A stretch of DNA of 64,000 bases from Actinopolymorpha cephalotaxi (GCF_013408535.1 NZ_JACBZA010000001.1:2812850-2876849), one strand, 5' to 3'; positions 16,893 to 26,122 are shown, numbered from the stretch's first letter. Numbers and translations are program-made. The notes: generated by a model not told the origin, from the sequence alone.

Positions 16893-18566
16893 TCATCGGA
16901 AGACCACGTTGAGCGCGATGACGAGCACCAGGGAGACGCCCGCGAGCTTCACCGGTGCTTGGTACCAGGGCTGGCGGCCGGCGGCCGGGTCGGTGCGCTG
17001 TTCCTTGGGTGTCAGGGACAGGACGAAACCACGTAGTTCGCCTTCCGGCTTGGGCTGGGTCACCAGGCTGACCAGGACGCTCACCACGATGTCCACGACG
17101 AACGCCGCCCCTGCGGACAGGAACGCCGCCCCCTGGCCGGGCAGGCTGATCACGCCCAGCTCGTTCAGTCCCCACACGAAGACGGCCCCCAGCGTTCCGG
17201 ACACCAGTCCGACCCAGCCGGCGGTCGCCGTCATCCGCTTCCACAGAATGCCGAGCAGGAAGGTGGCGAACAGCGGTGCGTTGAAGAAGCCGAACAGCGT
17301 CTGGAGGTAGTTCATCAGGTTGTCGTACTGCGAGGCGATGAACGCGGTGCCGATCGCCAGGATCGTCGCACCGACCGTCGCCCACCGGCCGACCTTGAGG
17401 TAGTAGCCGTCGGGGCGGTCCTTCTTGACGTACTGCTGCCACAGGTCGTAGCTGAAGACGGTGTTGAAAGCCGAGATGTTGGCCGCCATGCCGGCCATGA
17501 AGGCTGCCAGCAGACCAGTCAGCGCGATACCCAGCAACCCGGTGGGCAGCACGTCGCGCATCAGCAACAGGATCGAGTCGTTGTAGGTGATCCCACTGGC
17601 CGCGTCGCCCGACTTCATCTTGATCACCTCGGGCACCAGCACACCGGCGATCATGCCCGGGATGACGACCAGGAACGGGATGAACATCTTCGGGAACGTG
17701 GCGATGATCGGCGCACTGCGCGCGGCCGACATCGAGTTGGTGGCCATCGCGCGCTGGACCTCGACGAAGTTGGTGGTCCAGTAGCCGAAGGAGAGTACGA
17801 AACCCAGGCCGAACACGATGCCCACGACCGACAGGAAGGAGCTGCTGAACCCGGCGAGGTCGTTGCCCGGCCAGGAGTTGAGCTGCTCGGCACCGCCGCC
17901 CATCGCGGCGGTCACCTTCTTGGTCAGCCCGTCCACCCCGCCGATGCGGTGCAGCCCCACCAGGGTCAGCGGCAGCAGTGCGGCCACGATCACGAAGAAC
18001 TGCAGGACCTCGTTGTAGATGGCCGCGGACAGTCCGCCGAGGGTGATGTAGCTGAGCACGATCGCGGCCGCGAGGACGAGTGCCACCCACAGCGGCCAGC
18101 CGAGGAGGCCGTGCACCACGGTGGCCAGCAGGAAGAGGTTGATGCCGGCGATGAGCACCTGGGCCAGGGCGAACGTGAGCGCGTTGACCAGGTGGGCGCC
18201 GGTGCCGAAGCGGCGGCGCATGAACTCCGGAACGCTGCGTACCTTCGACCCGTAGTAGAAGGGCATCATCACCACGCCGAGGAACAGCATGGCGGGAACG
18301 GCGCCGATCCAGTAGTAGTGCATGGTCGGCATGCCGTACTGCGCGCCGTTGGCCGACATGCCGATGATCTCCACGGCACCGAGGTTGGCCGAGATGAACG
18401 CCAGGCCGGTGATCCAGGCGGGCAGCGAACGGCCCGACAGGAAGAAGTCGAGGCTGCTGGAGACTCCGCGGCGTGCGGCGAGCCCGACCAGCAGGACAAC
18501 GGCGAAGTAGACGAAGATCAACGCGTAGTCGACGAACCCGGCGCCGATCTCCAGTGAGTTGTCCAC
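16893..18566 (-). CDS. Sodium/solute symporter (SSS family, sugar-type)
   Basis: 557 residues from a GTG at 18566 with AAGGGAA 5 bases upstream. It is very hydrophobic, with about 13-14 membrane helices, and starts with an outward-facing helix as in the SGLT/PutP family. The region LTGLLAAFMAGMAANISAFN followed by TVFSYDLWQQYVKKD matches the SGLT-type helix 8-9 area that lines the sodium site. It would import a sugar or related solute with Na+. It is the first gene of a two-gene operon with the H1-tailed membrane protein and ends at a strong terminator. Confidence 0.92.
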   Translation of the reverse strand: MDNSLEIGAGFVDYALIFVYFAVVLLVGLAARRGVSSSLDFFLSGRSLPAWITGLAFISANLGAVEIIGMSANGAQYGMPTMHYYWIGAVPAMLFLGVVMMPFYYGSKVRSVPEFMRRRFGTGAHLVNALTFALAQVLIAGINLFLLATVVHGLLGWPLWVALVLAAAIVLSYITLGGLSAAIYNEVLQFFVIVAALLPLTLVGLHRIGGVDGLTKKVTAAMGGGAEQLNSWPGNDLAGFSSSFLSVVGIVFGLGFVLSFGYWTTNFVEVQRAMATNSMSAARSAPIIATFPKMFIPFLVVIPGMIAGVLVPEVIKMKSGDAASGITYNDSILLLMRDVLPTGLLGIALTGLLAAFMAGMAANISAFNTVFSYDLWQQYVKKDRPDGYYLKVGRWATVGATILAIGTAFIASQYDNLMNYLQTLFGFFNAPLFATFLLGILWKRMTATAGWVGLVSGTLGAVFVWGLNELGVISLPGQGAAFLSAGAAFVVDIVVSVLVSLVTQPKPEGELRGFVLSLTPKEQRTDPAAGRQPWYQAPVKLAGVSLVLVIALNVVFR

Positions 18567-18989
18567 GGGTGTTCCCTTCTGGTCGGGCGGCCCGCCGACC
18601 CTACTCCGGTGCTGCCGCAGACGCTTGGCGCGCCGTCCTGGGACTGTACGCCTCACCGCCGAAGGGCCGCAGCCGATGGCCGGACGAGGCATGAAACCCC
18701 TTCTCCGGTTCGGATGTCACGCGCATGATGGCCGCCTGGCCAGGTCGGTCCATGCTCCGCACCGACTGTGCCGAGTAACCACTCGGTCACCGGCAGATCG
18801 CAGGCGCTCCACGAGCCCTGGGACCGAGGTTCCGAAGCGGCGACCGCGAGTGAACAACAGCCCGTGTAGCAGCCCGATGCGAGAAAGGTCACGCCGTTGC
18901 CGCGGGGTCCGGTCAGCTCCGGGCCGGCGCTCGGTCCGAACGCCGGTCGGAGCGCGTCGCGTTGCGCCACGGCTGTGACCGCCGCGGCG
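18567..18989. other. 423-base intergenic region without a recognised gene
   Basis: Lies between the symporter start and the end of the cytochrome b gene. It must hold the symporter promoter. Short reading frames exist on both strands but none has a ribosome site, a family resemblance or convincing residue composition. A small 6-bp stem, CCGAGT-AACC-ACTCGG, lies at 18771-18786. Nothing else stands out. Confidence 0.5.
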
Positions 18990-20459
18990 TCAGGGCAATG
19001 GCGACAGTTCGTGGTTCGCGGGCGGGGTGATCGCCGCCGGCTCCCGCTCGCCCGGCCCGACCTGCGCGGCCGGCCCGACCTGCGCGGCCGGGTTGCGTGG
19101 CCCGGCCACGCGGACCGGCTCGTGGATCTCGACGTACCCGCCGCTCGGCGTCCGTACGATCCGGCCGGTCTCCCGTCCGTGCTGGAGGACCTCCCGCTCG
19201 GCTCGCTGCAGTCCGAGGCAGATCCGCCGGGTGACGTCGAACCCGATCACCGGGCCGAGCACGACGAGCGCCTGCAGGATGTACATCAGCCACTCCACCG
19301 AACCGTGGAAGACCAGGGCGATCGTGTTGGCGCCCGCGGCGGCCCACAGCACGCCGTAGAAGACGATCCCGGCCACGCCGACGCCGGTACGGACGGGGTG
19401 CTCGCGCGGGCGCTGGAGCTGCTGGTGCTCCGACCTGTCCCGCGTCACTCGTTGTTCGAGGTACGGATAGGCGGCCAGCACCGCGAAGAAAAGCGTGCCG
19501 ACGAGCAGCGGAAGCAGGATGGCGACGGACCAGGTTCGTCCCAGCCAGCCGAACTCCCAACCGGGGGCGAGGCGAAGGGCGCCGTCGAGGAAGGCGAGGT
19601 ACCAGGTCGGGGTCGACCCGGCGGTTGCGCTGGCCGGGTCAGCCGGGCCGTACCGCCAGACCGGGTTGACGGTCAGCGCCGCGCCCATCGTGACGACCAC
19701 GCCGCTCACGATCAGGAACAGCCCCGCGCTCCGGACCAGGAACGTCGCGAGGTTCGTGCCCGGCCGCTCCCGTCCGGCCCACTGCGCGGGCTTACGGCGG
19801 AGGCCGAGAACCGCCATCGCCACGAAGACGATCACCAGGGCCGCGGGAAGAGCCACCACGTGTACGGGATAGAAGACCGCGGTGACGTCGCCGGGGGTCC
19901 GGCCGCCGAACAGCACCTGCGACGCCAGCCCACCGACGAACGGCGTCGCCGCGAGCACGCCGTCGAGGACCGCCATGCTGCTTCCGGACAGCAGGTCGTC
20001 GGGCAACGCCGAACCCGTCAGGCCGCCGCCCATCGCCAGCAGCAGCGCCGCGACCCCGAGCAGCCAGGTCCACTGCCGAGGCCTGCGGAACGCGCCGGTG
20101 AAGAACAGCCGCAGCAGGTACACCATCAGCGCAGCCGTCATCACCAGGGAACTCCAGTGGTGCACCTGGCGCATCAGCAGGCCGCCGCGTACCCCGACCG
20201 ACAGGTCCAGGGTGGACGCGAACGCCCGCGACATCTCCACACCCGTGAGCGGTGTGTACGGCCCGGCGTACGTCACCTGCTCCATCGACGGGTCGTAGAA
20301 GAACATCAACGCGACGCCGCTGATCGCGACCAGGACGAAGCTGAAGACCCCGATCTGGGCGAGCAGAACGGACAAGTCGTCCGGAAAGGCCCTTCTCCGC
20401 AAACCGGCCGCGATCCGGCCCGTCCGCGGCTGGTCCCAGGCCCTGAGCAACCGGCGCAT
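18990..20459 (-). CDS. Orphan cytochrome b (QcrB-like) missing both ligands of one haem
   Basis: 489 residues from the ATG at 20459, chosen for GGGAGG 6 bases upstream (a GTG at 20492 is also in frame). It resembles actinobacterial QcrB along its length: RQVHHWSS (His-100), LFFTGAFRRPRQ, LPDDLLSG, FYPVHVVALP (His-200), a Qo-type PTWY at 284-287 where PEWY or PDFY is usual, and QRPREHPVRTGV near the C-terminus. About eight or nine membrane helices. His-100 and His-200 would bind one haem. The partner positions 14 and 15 residues later are Tyr-114 and Met-215 instead of His, so the second haem should lack its usual ligands. No QcrA, QcrC or oxidase genes are nearby. Function unknown; perhaps a one-haem membrane electron carrier. 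Confidence 0.85.
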   Translation of the reverse strand: MRRLLRAWDQPRTGRIAAGLRRRAFPDDLSVLLAQIGVFSFVLVAISGVALMFFYDPSMEQVTYAGPYTPLTGVEMSRAFASTLDLSVGVRGGLLMRQVHHWSSLVMTAALMVYLLRLFFTGAFRRPRQWTWLLGVAALLLAMGGGLTGSALPDDLLSGSSMAVLDGVLAATPFVGGLASQVLFGGRTPGDVTAVFYPVHVVALPAALVIVFVAMAVLGLRRKPAQWAGRERPGTNLATFLVRSAGLFLIVSGVVVTMGAALTVNPVWRYGPADPASATAGSTPTWYLAFLDGALRLAPGWEFGWLGRTWSVAILLPLLVGTLFFAVLAAYPYLEQRVTRDRSEHQQLQRPREHPVRTGVGVAGIVFYGVLWAAAGANTIALVFHGSVEWLMYILQALVVLGPVIGFDVTRRICLGLQRAEREVLQHGRETGRIVRTPSGGYVEIHEPVRVAGPRNPAAQVGPAAQVGPGEREPAAITPPANHELSPLP

Positions 20460-20596
20460 CGGGTGCCTCCCATGGTGATCGACGTTCGTCACCCCTAGGA
20501 CAGGGCGGCCGGTGAGAACGTGACGCCCGATCGGCGTTCCGGGCGGAGACCTTCCTCACATCCGCGCCCGAAGGTCGCCCGCGGGACATCCCTTGG

Positions 20597-21160
20597 CTAG
20601 ATCGACTCCCAGCGCCAGCCGTTGTCGTCCTCGCACCTGATGGCATCGCCGTCGGCGTCGACACCGGTCGCACCGTGGTCGGACTTCCGGCAGAACTGAC
20701 CCGGCTTGTAGCAGTTGCCGCTGTTGCTGCGCGGGTAGCAGGCCGGCTTGGGTGCGGGCGCGGGTCGATGGGGCTTCGGCTTCGTCGGCCGGTGGGTCAC
20801 CTTCGGCCGTACCGGCACCGGCTTCGGAGCCGACTTCGCCCGCGGAGCCGTCCGGTGGACGCTTGCCTTAGCGGCCACGGTGACCGTGACGGTCGGCGCG
20901 GGCTCCGGCGTCGTCGTCACGGTGACGGTCGGCGCGGGTTCGGGCGTCGCCGTCACAGTGACCGTGGGCACGGGCTTGGCCGTGCCGGCCGTCGTCGCAC
21001 CCGGGTCGTCCGAGCCTCCGGCCGCGCACGAGGTGAGCAGGACGCCCAGAACCAGGCCGACGGCCGCGACGGCCGTACGGGCAAGTCCCCCGCGGCGCCA
21101 CCTCGCCCGCGAATGCGCCGGTGCCGAACCACTGGCCGGCTGGTGCAGCTGATCGGTCAT
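20597..21160 (-). CDS. Lipoprotein with Val-Thr/Pro repeats and Excalibur-like Cys-rich C-terminus
   Basis: 187 residues. A lipoprotein signal ends LLTSC (Cys-54 region), followed by a spacer with three copies of a PTVTVT..TPEPA unit and a Lys/Pro/Arg-rich wall-spanning stretch. The last 45 residues hold Cys in YPRSNSGNCYKPGQFC and end GVDADGDAIRCEDDNG, close to the Excalibur calcium-binding motif DxDxDGxxCE found on secreted nucleases and wall proteins. It is probably displayed on the cell surface. The ATG at 21160 has a GGGGGA about 8 bases upstream. Role unknown. Confidence 0.72.
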   Translation of the reverse strand: MTDQLHQPASGSAPAHSRARWRRGGLARTAVAAVGLVLGVLLTSCAAGGSDDPGATTAGTAKPVPTVTVTATPEPAPTVTVTTTPEPAPTVTVTVAAKASVHRTAPRAKSAPKPVPVRPKVTHRPTKPKPHRPAPAPKPACYPRSNSGNCYKPGQFCRKSDHGATGVDADGDAIRCEDDNGWRWESI

Positions 21161-21326
21161 ACGTGAATCCCCCAAGATTCGCCGTCGAGGTGCCGCCGGC
21201 ACCTCCGGGAGCGCGGGAGCCGTCCCCATGCGGCTCCTTCCGGCGGTCAAACGCCCCAGGCCATCCCCCGGTTGCAGGGTCCGGAAATCGGTGGCTGATT
21301 CGCCGCGACCGGCCTAGGGTCCTCCG

Positions 21327-22256
21327 GTGATCTATCAGCAACCGTTGGCGTATCTGCTCGGCGTCGAGGGTCTCGCGCTCCTGCACGCGTGGGCCGGCGA
21401 CAACGGCCTCGACCAGCGGTTCGTGACAGCTCGGCTGGCCGAGATCCGGCGGCTGCTCGACGACGAGACCCTGTCCGCCCATCCCGGCGTACTCGTCGAA
21501 CGCGACGCGACCGGCACGGCCTACCAGCAGTGGGCGGCCGGCTACGACGACCCCGGCAACGGGCTGTTCGACCTCGACCAGCCCGTGGTGGAGGAGATCC
21601 TCGACTCGCTGCCGGTCGGGACCGGGGTGCGGACCGCGGTCGACGCCGCGTGCGGGACAGGCCGGTTGTCCGCGCCGCTGGTGGATCGCGGGTACCGCGT
21701 CGTCGGCGTGGACGGCTCACCCGACATGCTCGCCCGGGCCCGCCGGCGGCTCCCCGGCACCGAGTTACTGGCAGGAGACCTTGCCCGGCTGCCGGTAAGC
21801 GACGGCTCGGCCGACCTGGTGGTGACGGGACTGGCGTTGACCCACGTCGCCGACCTGGTGCCGGTCTTTGCCGAGTTCGCCCGGGTGCTCCGGCCGGGCG
21901 GCGATCTCGTCGTCTCCGACGTCCACCACGACCTGGTCCTCCTCGGCTCGGTGGTCAAGGCCGTGGGAGCCGCCGGGCAAGCGCAGCTTGCCACCACCCA
22001 TCGCCACACCACGGCGGACTTCCTGCGCGCCGCGCTGGCCACCGGGTTCCGCGTACGCCGGTACGAGGAACGGCCGCGGCCGGCGGCACCGGAGGAGCCG
22101 CTGCCCGAGGCGACCCCGGAGCCGAATCCCGAGCCCACCAAGGGCATCAGCGACTGGCGGGACTGGCCCTGGTCCCTCCTCGGCCTCGTCCCCGACGCGA
22201 CCCGCGCCGCCTGGAACCATCCGGCCGTCGCCGTGTGGCACTTCCAGCTCGGCTGA
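21327..22256 (+). CDS. Class I SAM-dependent methyltransferase
   Basis: 309 residues. The SAM-binding motif I is VDAACGTGRLSAPLVDRG, followed by VVGVDGSPDMLARAR and, after motif IV, VLRPGGDLVVSDV. An N-terminal cap of about 100 residues and a Pro/Glu-rich insert near 250-275 surround the core. It would methylate a small molecule; the acceptor is unknown. The GTG start has TAGGGT (21315-21320) 6 bases upstream and no ribosome site, so it is probably leaderless. Confidence 0.85.
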   Translation: MIYQQPLAYLLGVEGLALLHAWAGDNGLDQRFVTARLAEIRRLLDDETLSAHPGVLVERDATGTAYQQWAAGYDDPGNGLFDLDQPVVEEILDSLPVGTGVRTAVDAACGTGRLSAPLVDRGYRVVGVDGSPDMLARARRRLPGTELLAGDLARLPVSDGSADLVVTGLALTHVADLVPVFAEFARVLRPGGDLVVSDVHHDLVLLGSVVKAVGAAGQAQLATTHRHTTADFLRAALATGFRVRRYEERPRPAAPEEPLPEATPEPNPEPTKGISDWRDWPWSLLGLVPDATRAAWNHPAVAVWHFQLG

Positions 22257-22281
22257 CCAGACGCTCACCCGCGGGCGGGAC

Positions 22282-24618
22282 TCAGCGCGACCACTCCACC
22301 AGCACCGGCGTCGTGAGCAGGCCGGAGTGCAGGTCGTCGCCGGCCCGATCGAGTTCCTGCATGGCGAACCGGCGGCCGTACCGCCCCTCGCTGTCGGCGG
22401 CGAGCCGGTGGATCTCCGTCTCCTCGGTCAGTGCGTTCGCCGCGGTGTTGCTGACGACCAGCCGCAGCGTGTTCTCGCCGGCGCGCAGCAGGTGGGTGAG
22501 TTCGACGCGGTACGGCGCCGACCACACCACGCCGGCGTCGGAGCCGTTGACGACGACGCGGACCACCTCACCGACCGGTGGGCGTACCAGCGCCCGGAAC
22601 GACCGCAGGGTTCGCGGCCGGTCCTCCCGGATCGGGCGCGGGTCGCCGAAGTCCAGGAAGAACCGGCGGCCGGTCACCGAGTCAACGTGGAGTTGCGTCT
22701 CGTACTCACCCTGACCGGAGTGCCCGGCACGCGTGTCCTCCCAGCGATGCGGCAGCTCGACCGGCTCCCCGCCGAAGGTGAAGCCGGTGAGCGGTCGCCG
22801 GCCGACCTCGGCACCGGACGTGTGTGCCGGGACCGGCCCGTCGAAGGCGACGATCACGGTTGCTTCGTACGCGTCCAGAGCGAGGTCGACCGTGGGACCG
22901 CTGCCTGTCAAGGTGACCTTGCCGGTCTTCGCGTCCCACAGTTCGTACGACGAACGACGGGTGCGGGGCGTGAACGTCGTTACCTGGTGGGTGTTCGCGG
23001 TGTTGGCGACGAAGTAGACGTCGACGTCTCCGAGCTGCCGGTGGGTCACGCCGATCGCGTCGGAGTCCACCACGAAGTCCGGCTCGGGCAGGCCGGACAG
23101 GTCGGCCGGGTCGTCCAGCTCGGCCGGCGTCAGCACGGACTCCAGCCCCAGTTGGGCGATCGCCTCGTCGTCGACCAGGTCGAAGTCCCAGCCTCCGGTT
23201 CGAATCCGGCGTACGACGTCACCGAGCTTCTCCGCCGTGGCCTTCCACAGGTCGAGCTGGGGATAGACGTCCTCGAACGGCACGCGGAGCTGCACGTCCG
23301 CCACCGGGTCGCCCTGCCGCAGCAGCCAGCACAGCCGCTGGAGGTACGCCGTGAGTTCGGGGGCCGCGTCGTCCCACCACGGGTTCCGGTCGTCCAGCGC
23401 GCCGGCGGCGTAGAAGAACCAGCCGAGCCCGGGCGCGTCCACCGGGGTGTACGGCAGACCGTGGCCGACCAGCTGGTTGACCCCGCACAGGAAGTGCTCG
23501 TGCGCCTCGGCCTGCAGGTCCAGCGGGGTGGCGCGAAAGGACGGCGAGTGCACCCACGTCCACACCTCGGAGGAGACGATCTTCCGGCCGTAGAGGTGCG
23601 CCGCCGAGGATGCCCACCTCGTCTGCGGCAGGCCGGTCCAGCCCCAGCCCTCCCCCTCGGCCACGTCGGCGTACCGGAAGCTGCTGACCGAGGCCGGCGG
23701 CACTCCGTAACTCTGGATGCGGAACGGCACACCTCGTCCGCGTGCCCAGTCGCCGATGACCGCGACGAAGTTCTCCTGGTAGAGCTCGGACAACGTGCGG
23801 AGGAAGTCGGCGCGGAAGGCGCGGAAGTCACCGATGTCGAAGTGCAGCAGCGGAAGCAGGTGCAGCGCGTCGTAGCCGCGCCGTTTGCCGAACTCCGCGA
23901 GCACCTCCGGTGTCCAGTCCGAGCTGTAGACCTCCAGGCTGTCGCAGAAGACCGACCCGACAGGTGCGGGGGCGACGGCGTCCAGCAGGGGCGCGGCGAC
24001 GCTTCGGATGTGGGCCTCGGTCGCCGCGGCCGAGTAGTGGTCGAGCACCGGTCCCTCCGCACCGGCCGCCGCCCGCTTGACGTTCTGCCCGGTGGGCCGG
24101 GACGTCGCGACCAGCAGAGTGCGGGGGCCGGTGCCGGACGGAACGTCCTCCGTGTCCAGAAGCGTGTAGTCCCCGGACCGGTCGTGGATCGAGCCGGGAA
24201 ACACGTACGCCGCGACGAGCTCGTCGCCCGGCATCACCGGCACCCGCGAGGGACCCGGCGTCAGCTCGCGGACCTCCCAGCGCAGCCGGCGGGCGGCGAG
24301 GTCCGGCGTGACGTGCGGGCCGCCGAACGACCAGCCGCTGCCCAGCGTCAGGTCGAACCGCAGCCCCAGCTCCTGGCAGCGCAGCCCGGCATGGCGAAGG
24401 TGTTCGTGGAACCGCGGTGAACCGAAGTCGCACGTGGCAGGCCCGAGCGGATAGACGTACGCCACCTCGACACCGCCGAACCCGGCCGCCGCCACTGTCT
24501 CGAGCTGGCGGTCCAGCGACGACTCCTCGACCGCGGGCCCGAACCACCACCAGCGCAGCATCGGCCGTGCGTCGCTCGGCGGATCGGCGAAACCCTGTCG
24601 CAACTCCTCCAGCAGCAT
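22282..24618 (-). CDS. GH106-like alpha-L-rhamnosidase
   Basis: 778 residues from the ATG at 24618. The start of the barrel has RPMLRWWWFGPAVEESSL and AAAGFGGVEVAYVYPLG, and later FDLTLGSGWSFGGP, all characteristic of family 106 (alpha-L-rhamnosidase-type) proteins. The C-terminal 200 residues contain jelly-roll-like strands (RTLRSFRALVRPPVGEVVRV). Family 106 proteins are usually longer (about 900-1100 residues), so this is a compact member. No signal peptide, so it should be cytoplasmic, acting on imported oligosaccharides. TAGGGT lies 8 bases before the ATG, suggesting a leaderless mRNA; no transporter gene adjoins. Confidence 0.8.
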   Translation of the reverse strand: MLLEELRQGFADPPSDARPMLRWWWFGPAVEESSLDRQLETVAAAGFGGVEVAYVYPLGPATCDFGSPRFHEHLRHAGLRCQELGLRFDLTLGSGWSFGGPHVTPDLAARRLRWEVRELTPGPSRVPVMPGDELVAAYVFPGSIHDRSGDYTLLDTEDVPSGTGPRTLLVATSRPTGQNVKRAAAGAEGPVLDHYSAAATEAHIRSVAAPLLDAVAPAPVGSVFCDSLEVYSSDWTPEVLAEFGKRRGYDALHLLPLLHFDIGDFRAFRADFLRTLSELYQENFVAVIGDWARGRGVPFRIQSYGVPPASVSSFRYADVAEGEGWGWTGLPQTRWASSAAHLYGRKIVSSEVWTWVHSPSFRATPLDLQAEAHEHFLCGVNQLVGHGLPYTPVDAPGLGWFFYAAGALDDRNPWWDDAAPELTAYLQRLCWLLRQGDPVADVQLRVPFEDVYPQLDLWKATAEKLGDVVRRIRTGGWDFDLVDDEAIAQLGLESVLTPAELDDPADLSGLPEPDFVVDSDAIGVTHRQLGDVDVYFVANTANTHQVTTFTPRTRRSSYELWDAKTGKVTLTGSGPTVDLALDAYEATVIVAFDGPVPAHTSGAEVGRRPLTGFTFGGEPVELPHRWEDTRAGHSGQGEYETQLHVDSVTGRRFFLDFGDPRPIREDRPRTLRSFRALVRPPVGEVVRVVVNGSDAGVVWSAPYRVELTHLLRAGENTLRLVVSNTAANALTEETEIHRLAADSEGRYGRRFAMQELDRAGDDLHSGLLTTPVLVEWSR

Positions 24619-24673
24619 GGCGTCCAACCCTATGTCGCACCGGTCGGCCAAGCCTCGTCCTGACCAGGTGCGG

Positions 24674-24829
24674 TCAGCGGCCGGTCATGATGTTTTCGAG
24701 GGCCGCGATCCGTTCGGGTGTCAGGTCGTACGCGGTGGCGAGGAAGTCGCCGAAGGAGCCGTACTGCCGATCGATGTTCGCCCACAGCGTGCCGAGGTGA
24801 ATCGCGGCGCCGATCCCCGTCCGTGTGCG
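24674..24829 (-). pseudogene. C-terminal remnant of a tyrosine-phosphatase-like gene
   Basis: An open stretch of 51 codons with no usable start, bounded upstream by an in-frame TGA. It contains WANIDRQYGSFGDFLATAYD and LTPERIAALENIM then stop. This is close to the extreme C-terminus of actinobacterial PtpB-like protein tyrosine/lipid phosphatases (pattern ID..YGS...YL...G). The catalytic CxxGKDR part is absent. Likely a decayed leftover; moderate to low certainty. Confidence 0.4.
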
Positions 24830-24900
24830 TCAACCCGCTCTTGCTCGTGCATCCGGGGCGAGAAGCCGTACCGGTCCAGCAGCGCCTCGATCCAGCGCGA

Positions 24901-25254
24901 TCAGTGGTACTGACACAGGCAGAACTCGTTTCCTTCCGGGTCGGCCATCACGACCACGACGCCCTCGTCGTAGTCGTGGCGTTCCCCGGTGAAGGATCCG
25001 CCGAGTGAGACCACGTGATAGATGCCGGTCTCGATGTCGTCGACGGTGACATCCAGGTGGATTCGGGTCTTGCCCCGCTTCGGTTCGGACACGGGCTGGA
25101 ACACCAGCCTGGGAAGGTCCTCGGATCGTCCACCGAGATAGACCCAGCCGGGCTCGGACGGCCCTTCCTCCCGCCCGAGCAGCGCACTCCAGAACCGCGC
25201 CACCCGCCGCGGGTCCAGGCAGTCGACGGTGACCCCGCTCCATCGATACGCCAT
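24901..25254 (-). CDS. VOC (glyoxalase/bleomycin-resistance-like) family protein
   Basis: 117 residues. It begins with the usual VTVDCLDPRRVARFWSALLG and ends MADPEGNEFCLCQYH, with KTRIHLDVTVDDIE in the middle: two beta-alpha-beta-beta-beta units of the vicinal oxygen chelate fold. Members bind metals or small molecules for isomerase, dioxygenase or resistance functions; none can be picked here. The ATG has AGGGAG upstream. Confidence 0.86.
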   Translation of the reverse strand: MAYRWSGVTVDCLDPRRVARFWSALLGREEGPSEPGWVYLGGRSEDLPRLVFQPVSEPKRGKTRIHLDVTVDDIETGIYHVVSLGGSFTGERHDYDEGVVVVMADPEGNEFCLCQYH

Positions 25255-25279
25255 CCGTGTCTCCCTTTCCGCCTTATGG

Positions 25280-26122
25280 TCAGGCGCGCCACCAGTCGTC
25301 GAGGGGGGTGACCGGGACGGTCCGCTTGTGCCGGGTCGCGAGGTAGACCGACTCCACCCGCGCCGCCACCTCGGGGGTGACATCCGCACCTTCCAGGTAG
25401 TCGTCGATCTGGGCGTACGTCAGACCGAGGGCCACCTCGTCGGGCAGCGCCGGCCGGTCGTCCTCCAGGTCCGCGGTCGGCACCTTCTGCCACACACTCT
25501 CCGGGGCGCCCAGCTCCTGCAGGAGTGCTGCGCCCTGGCGCTTGGTCAGCCCCGTCAGCGGGGTGAGGTCGACCCCGCCGTCGCCGTACTTCGTGAAGAA
25601 GCCGGTGACCGCCTCGGCCGCGTGGTCGGTGCCGACGACGAGGAGGTTCAGCTGCCCGGCGAGGGAGTACTGGATCACCATCCGCTCGCGGGCCTTGATG
25701 TTGCCGCGAACGAAGTCCCGCAGCCCGGGCTCGGGGCCGAGCAGTTCACGCAGGCCTGCTGCGGACTCCGCGGCCACGGCATCCGCACCGGGCTTGACGT
25801 TCACGGTGATCGAATGGTCCGGCCGGACGAACTTCAGTGCGACCTGCGCGTCGTCCTCGTCGGCCTGGGTGCCGTAGGGAAGCCGCACCGCGACGAACGT
25901 CGCGTCGCCTCCCTCGGCCCGCAGCTCCTCACCCGCCAGCTGGCACAGCCGGCCGGTGAGGGTGCTGTCCTGGCCGCCGCTGATCCCCAGCACGTATCCC
26001 CTGGCCGGGGTCGTCCGCAGGTAGTCCTTGAGGAAGTCGATCCGCCGGCGGATCTCTGCCCTGGGCTCGATGGTCGCCCGGACGCCCAGCTCGGCACGGA
26101 TCTGATCACGTTGGTTCGCCAC
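25280..26122 (-). CDS. nadE: NAD+ synthase, ammonia-dependent
   Basis: 280 residues. The PP-loop ATP site is seen in [17 protein letters not shown]. Further family segments are [33 protein letters not shown] and [12 protein letters not shown]. It converts nicotinic acid adenine dinucleotide to NAD+ using ATP and ammonia; there is no glutaminase domain, and the length matches the E. coli-type enzyme. I take the GTG at 26122 (reading [13 protein letters not shown]). TACATT lies 6 bases upstream of it and there is no ribosome site, so the mRNA looks leaderless. Confidence 0.95.
   Translation of the reverse strand: MANQRDQIRAELGVRATIEPRAEIRRRIDFLKDYLRTTPARGYVLGISGGQDSTLTGRLCQLAGEELRAEGGDATFVAVRLPYGTQADEDDAQVALKFVRPDHSITVNVKPGADAVAAESAAGLRELLGPEPGLRDFVRGNIKARERMVIQYSLAGQLNLLVVGTDHAAEAVTGFFTKYGDGGVDLTPLTGLTKRQGAALLQELGAPESVWQKVPTADLEDDRPALPDEVALGLTYAQIDDYLEGADVTPEVAARVESVYLATRHKRTVPVTPLDDWWRA

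Noticed and set aside
18653-18970. A 105-codon minus-strand frame in the gap before the symporter
   Set aside because: No ribosome site, no family resemblance and no codon bias; treated as chance.
20460-20492. Upstream GTG start for the cytochrome b gene
   Set aside because: It would swallow the GGGAGG site that lies 6 bases before the ATG at 20459, so the ATG is the better start.
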